Assembly: GCA_024275215.1 (NCBI GenBank)
Contig: JAJRZO010000005.1
Location: 1 to 5,929 of the forward strand
Direction of reading: 5' to 3'
DNA: 5,929 nucleotides
Source: Candidatus Zixiibacteriota bacterium
Lineage (GTDB): Bacteria; Zixibacteria; MSB-5A5; JAABVY01; JAHJOQ01
Positions 5,201 to 5,929 of the stretch are shown one piece after another. The number at the start of each line of letters is the position of its first letter. The stretch's first letter is position 1. The notes beneath the pieces were generated by a model, which saw only the letters and a program-made list of their open reading frames with translations, was not told the DNA's origin and searched no databases. Position numbers and translations under genes: made by a program.

Positions 5201-5929
5201 TTATAATTCCCCCTCAGGTCAAGCGGAGCATGTATCGAAGAAAGCCGTTCACCTATGTGGTCGTTCACTTTCCTCGCAACCATCTCTTTCGCCGTAATCA
5301 CAGCGTTTCTGACGGCAAGCGCGTTCGATGATCCATGACAGATTATGGTTACACCATTTACTCCAAGAAGCGGCGCGCCGCCGTACTGAGAATAATCGAA
5401 TGTCTTTTTCAATCTGCGAAGAAACGGCGTCATCAACGTAGCTCCAATCCGTGAGAAGATATTTGAGGAGACCTGCTCATTGAACTTGCCGAATATGAAT
5501 GTCTTCATAGACTCAGCGAACTTGAGCAGAACATTTCCGACAAAACCATCACAGATGACAACATCGGCTTTTCCAGCCAATACATCTCTGCCTTCCACAT
5601 TGCCGATGAAATTGAATCCATTTTCCTTCATGCGCCTGTGAGCTGCGACTGTAAGTTCGTTCCCTTTGCTGCTCTCCTCTCCGATTGAGAGCAGCGCCAC
5701 GCGTGGACGCTCAACATCGATCATATAGCTGAAGAAGATCGCTCCCATGTGAGCAAATTCGAGCAGGTTGCTCACCTTGCAATCGGCATTCGCGCCGACA
5801 TCGAGGACAATACAGGGACGATCAGTTGAAGTTGGAAAAGCCGCGGCAATCGCAGGTCGCGACACGCCTTTCATTCTTCCGAGATTGTGTATTGCGGAAG
5901 CCATAATTGCGCCCGTATTACCGGTCGAG
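5197..5929 (-). CDS. plsX: Phosphate acyltransferase PlsX, 5' end cut by window edge
   Basis: The frame is open to the right edge, so the true start is outside; 243 residues are visible and roughly 90-100 N-terminal residues are missing compared with the usual 330-350. PlsX converts acyl-ACP and phosphate to acyl-phosphate, which PlsY then uses to acylate glycerol-3-phosphate, linking fatty-acid synthesis to phospholipids at the membrane. The fragment opens with STGNTGAIMASA, the family's SxGNTGA loop. It continues with LDVGANADC, LLSIGEESSKGNEL, NFIGNVEGRD and VVICDGFVGNVLLK, all diagnostic PlsX blocks in the right order. The ATG at 5904 lies inside this conserved region and is not the start. 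It ends in a TGA overlapping the fabH GTG. A plsX head position is standard for this cluster; rpmF is often found before it. Confidence 0.96.
   Translation of the reverse strand, partial: STGNTGAIMASAIHNLGRMKGVSRPAIAAAFPTSTDRPCIVLDVGANADCKVSNLLEFAHMGAIFFSYMIDVERPRVALLSIGEESSKGNELTVAAHRRMKENGFNFIGNVEGRDVLAGKADVVICDGFVGNVLLKFAESMKTFIFGKFNEQVSSNIFSRIGATLMTPFLRRLKKTFDYSQYGGAPLLGVNGVTIICHGSSNALAVRNAVITAKEMVARKVNDHIGERLSSIHAPLDLRGNYK
5209..5215 (-). promoter_or_regulatory. Ribosome-binding site bearing on the fabH start
   Basis: Minus-strand GAGGGGG, in the last codons of plsX, ends 8 bases before the GTG at 5198-5200 and 14 bases before the ATG at 5192-5194. The spacing favours the GTG start, although GTG is the weaker codon. 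It is not a perfect AGGAGG, so fabH translation may rely partly on coupling to plsX. Confidence 0.5.

Noticed and set aside
4802..5206. Plus-strand open frame of about 134 codons opposite fabH; similar ones at 1123-1518 and 1928-2263.
   Set aside because: They lie antisense to strongly conserved genes, one spans the fabF/acpP junction, and their translations show no recognisable domain; they are by-products of codon use on the other strand.
5197..5904. A complete short gene beginning at the ATG at 5904.
   Set aside because: The frame stays open to the window edge and the residues before that ATG (STGNTGAI) are the conserved PlsX loop, so this is an internal methionine of a truncated plsX.
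1..5929. A hidden mobile element, phage, defence or otherwise novel system.
   Set aside because: About 97 percent of the window is accounted for by recognised housekeeping genes with intact active sites; no transposase, integrase, attachment site, long repeat or compositional break is visible.

Overview
The window is one compact run of bacterial genes, all on the minus strand. Read in the direction of transcription (right to left) they are plsX (5' end cut by the window edge) > fabH > fabD > fabG > acpP > fabF > rnc > etfB (only the first 33 codons present). This is the classic type II fatty-acid-synthesis cluster that links phospholipid acylation (PlsX) to initiation (FabH, FabD), elongation (FabG, FabF) and the acyl carrier (AcpP). 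It is followed by RNase III and the start of an electron-transfer-flavoprotein gene.

Layout: plsX occupies 5197-5929, fabH 4208-5200, a 103-base gap 4105-4207 with a candidate internal promoter, fabD 3166-4104, fabG 2429-3169, a 38-base gap carrying a strong acpP ribosome-binding site, acpP 2154-2390, fabF 892-2145, rnc 96-884, etfB 1-99. Three junctions (plsX/fabH, fabD/fabG, rnc/etfB) are 4-base stop/start overlaps. The fabF and rnc starts follow the preceding stop by 7-8 bases. I see no terminator, tRNA, mobile element, repeat array or CRISPR. Every catalytic residue I could place is intact, so nothing looks decayed.

Working together: FabD loads malonyl groups onto AcpP. FabH condenses acetyl-CoA (or another short acyl-CoA) with malonyl-ACP. 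FabG reduces the 3-ketoacyl-ACP and FabF extends the chain. PlsX converts finished acyl-ACP to acyl-phosphate for the first acylation of glycerol-3-phosphate. The dehydratase (FabZ/FabA), enoyl reductase and acetyl-CoA carboxylase are not in this window.

Organism: a bacterium with moderate base composition. The order plsX-fabH-fabD-fabG-acpP-fabF-rnc, an RNase III with an N-terminal extension, and an etfB directly after rnc suggest a Gram-negative lineage, perhaps in or near the Fibrobacteres-Chlorobi-Bacteroidetes assemblage or a related candidate phylum. This is an inference from gene order and cannot be settled from sequence reading alone.

This is a housekeeping region. I do not find an undescribed system. 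The points worth a second look are the Asp at the cofactor-selecting position of FabG, the TTGACA inverted repeat ahead of fabD, the very uneven ribosome-binding-site strengths within the operon, and the tight coupling of rnc to etfB.
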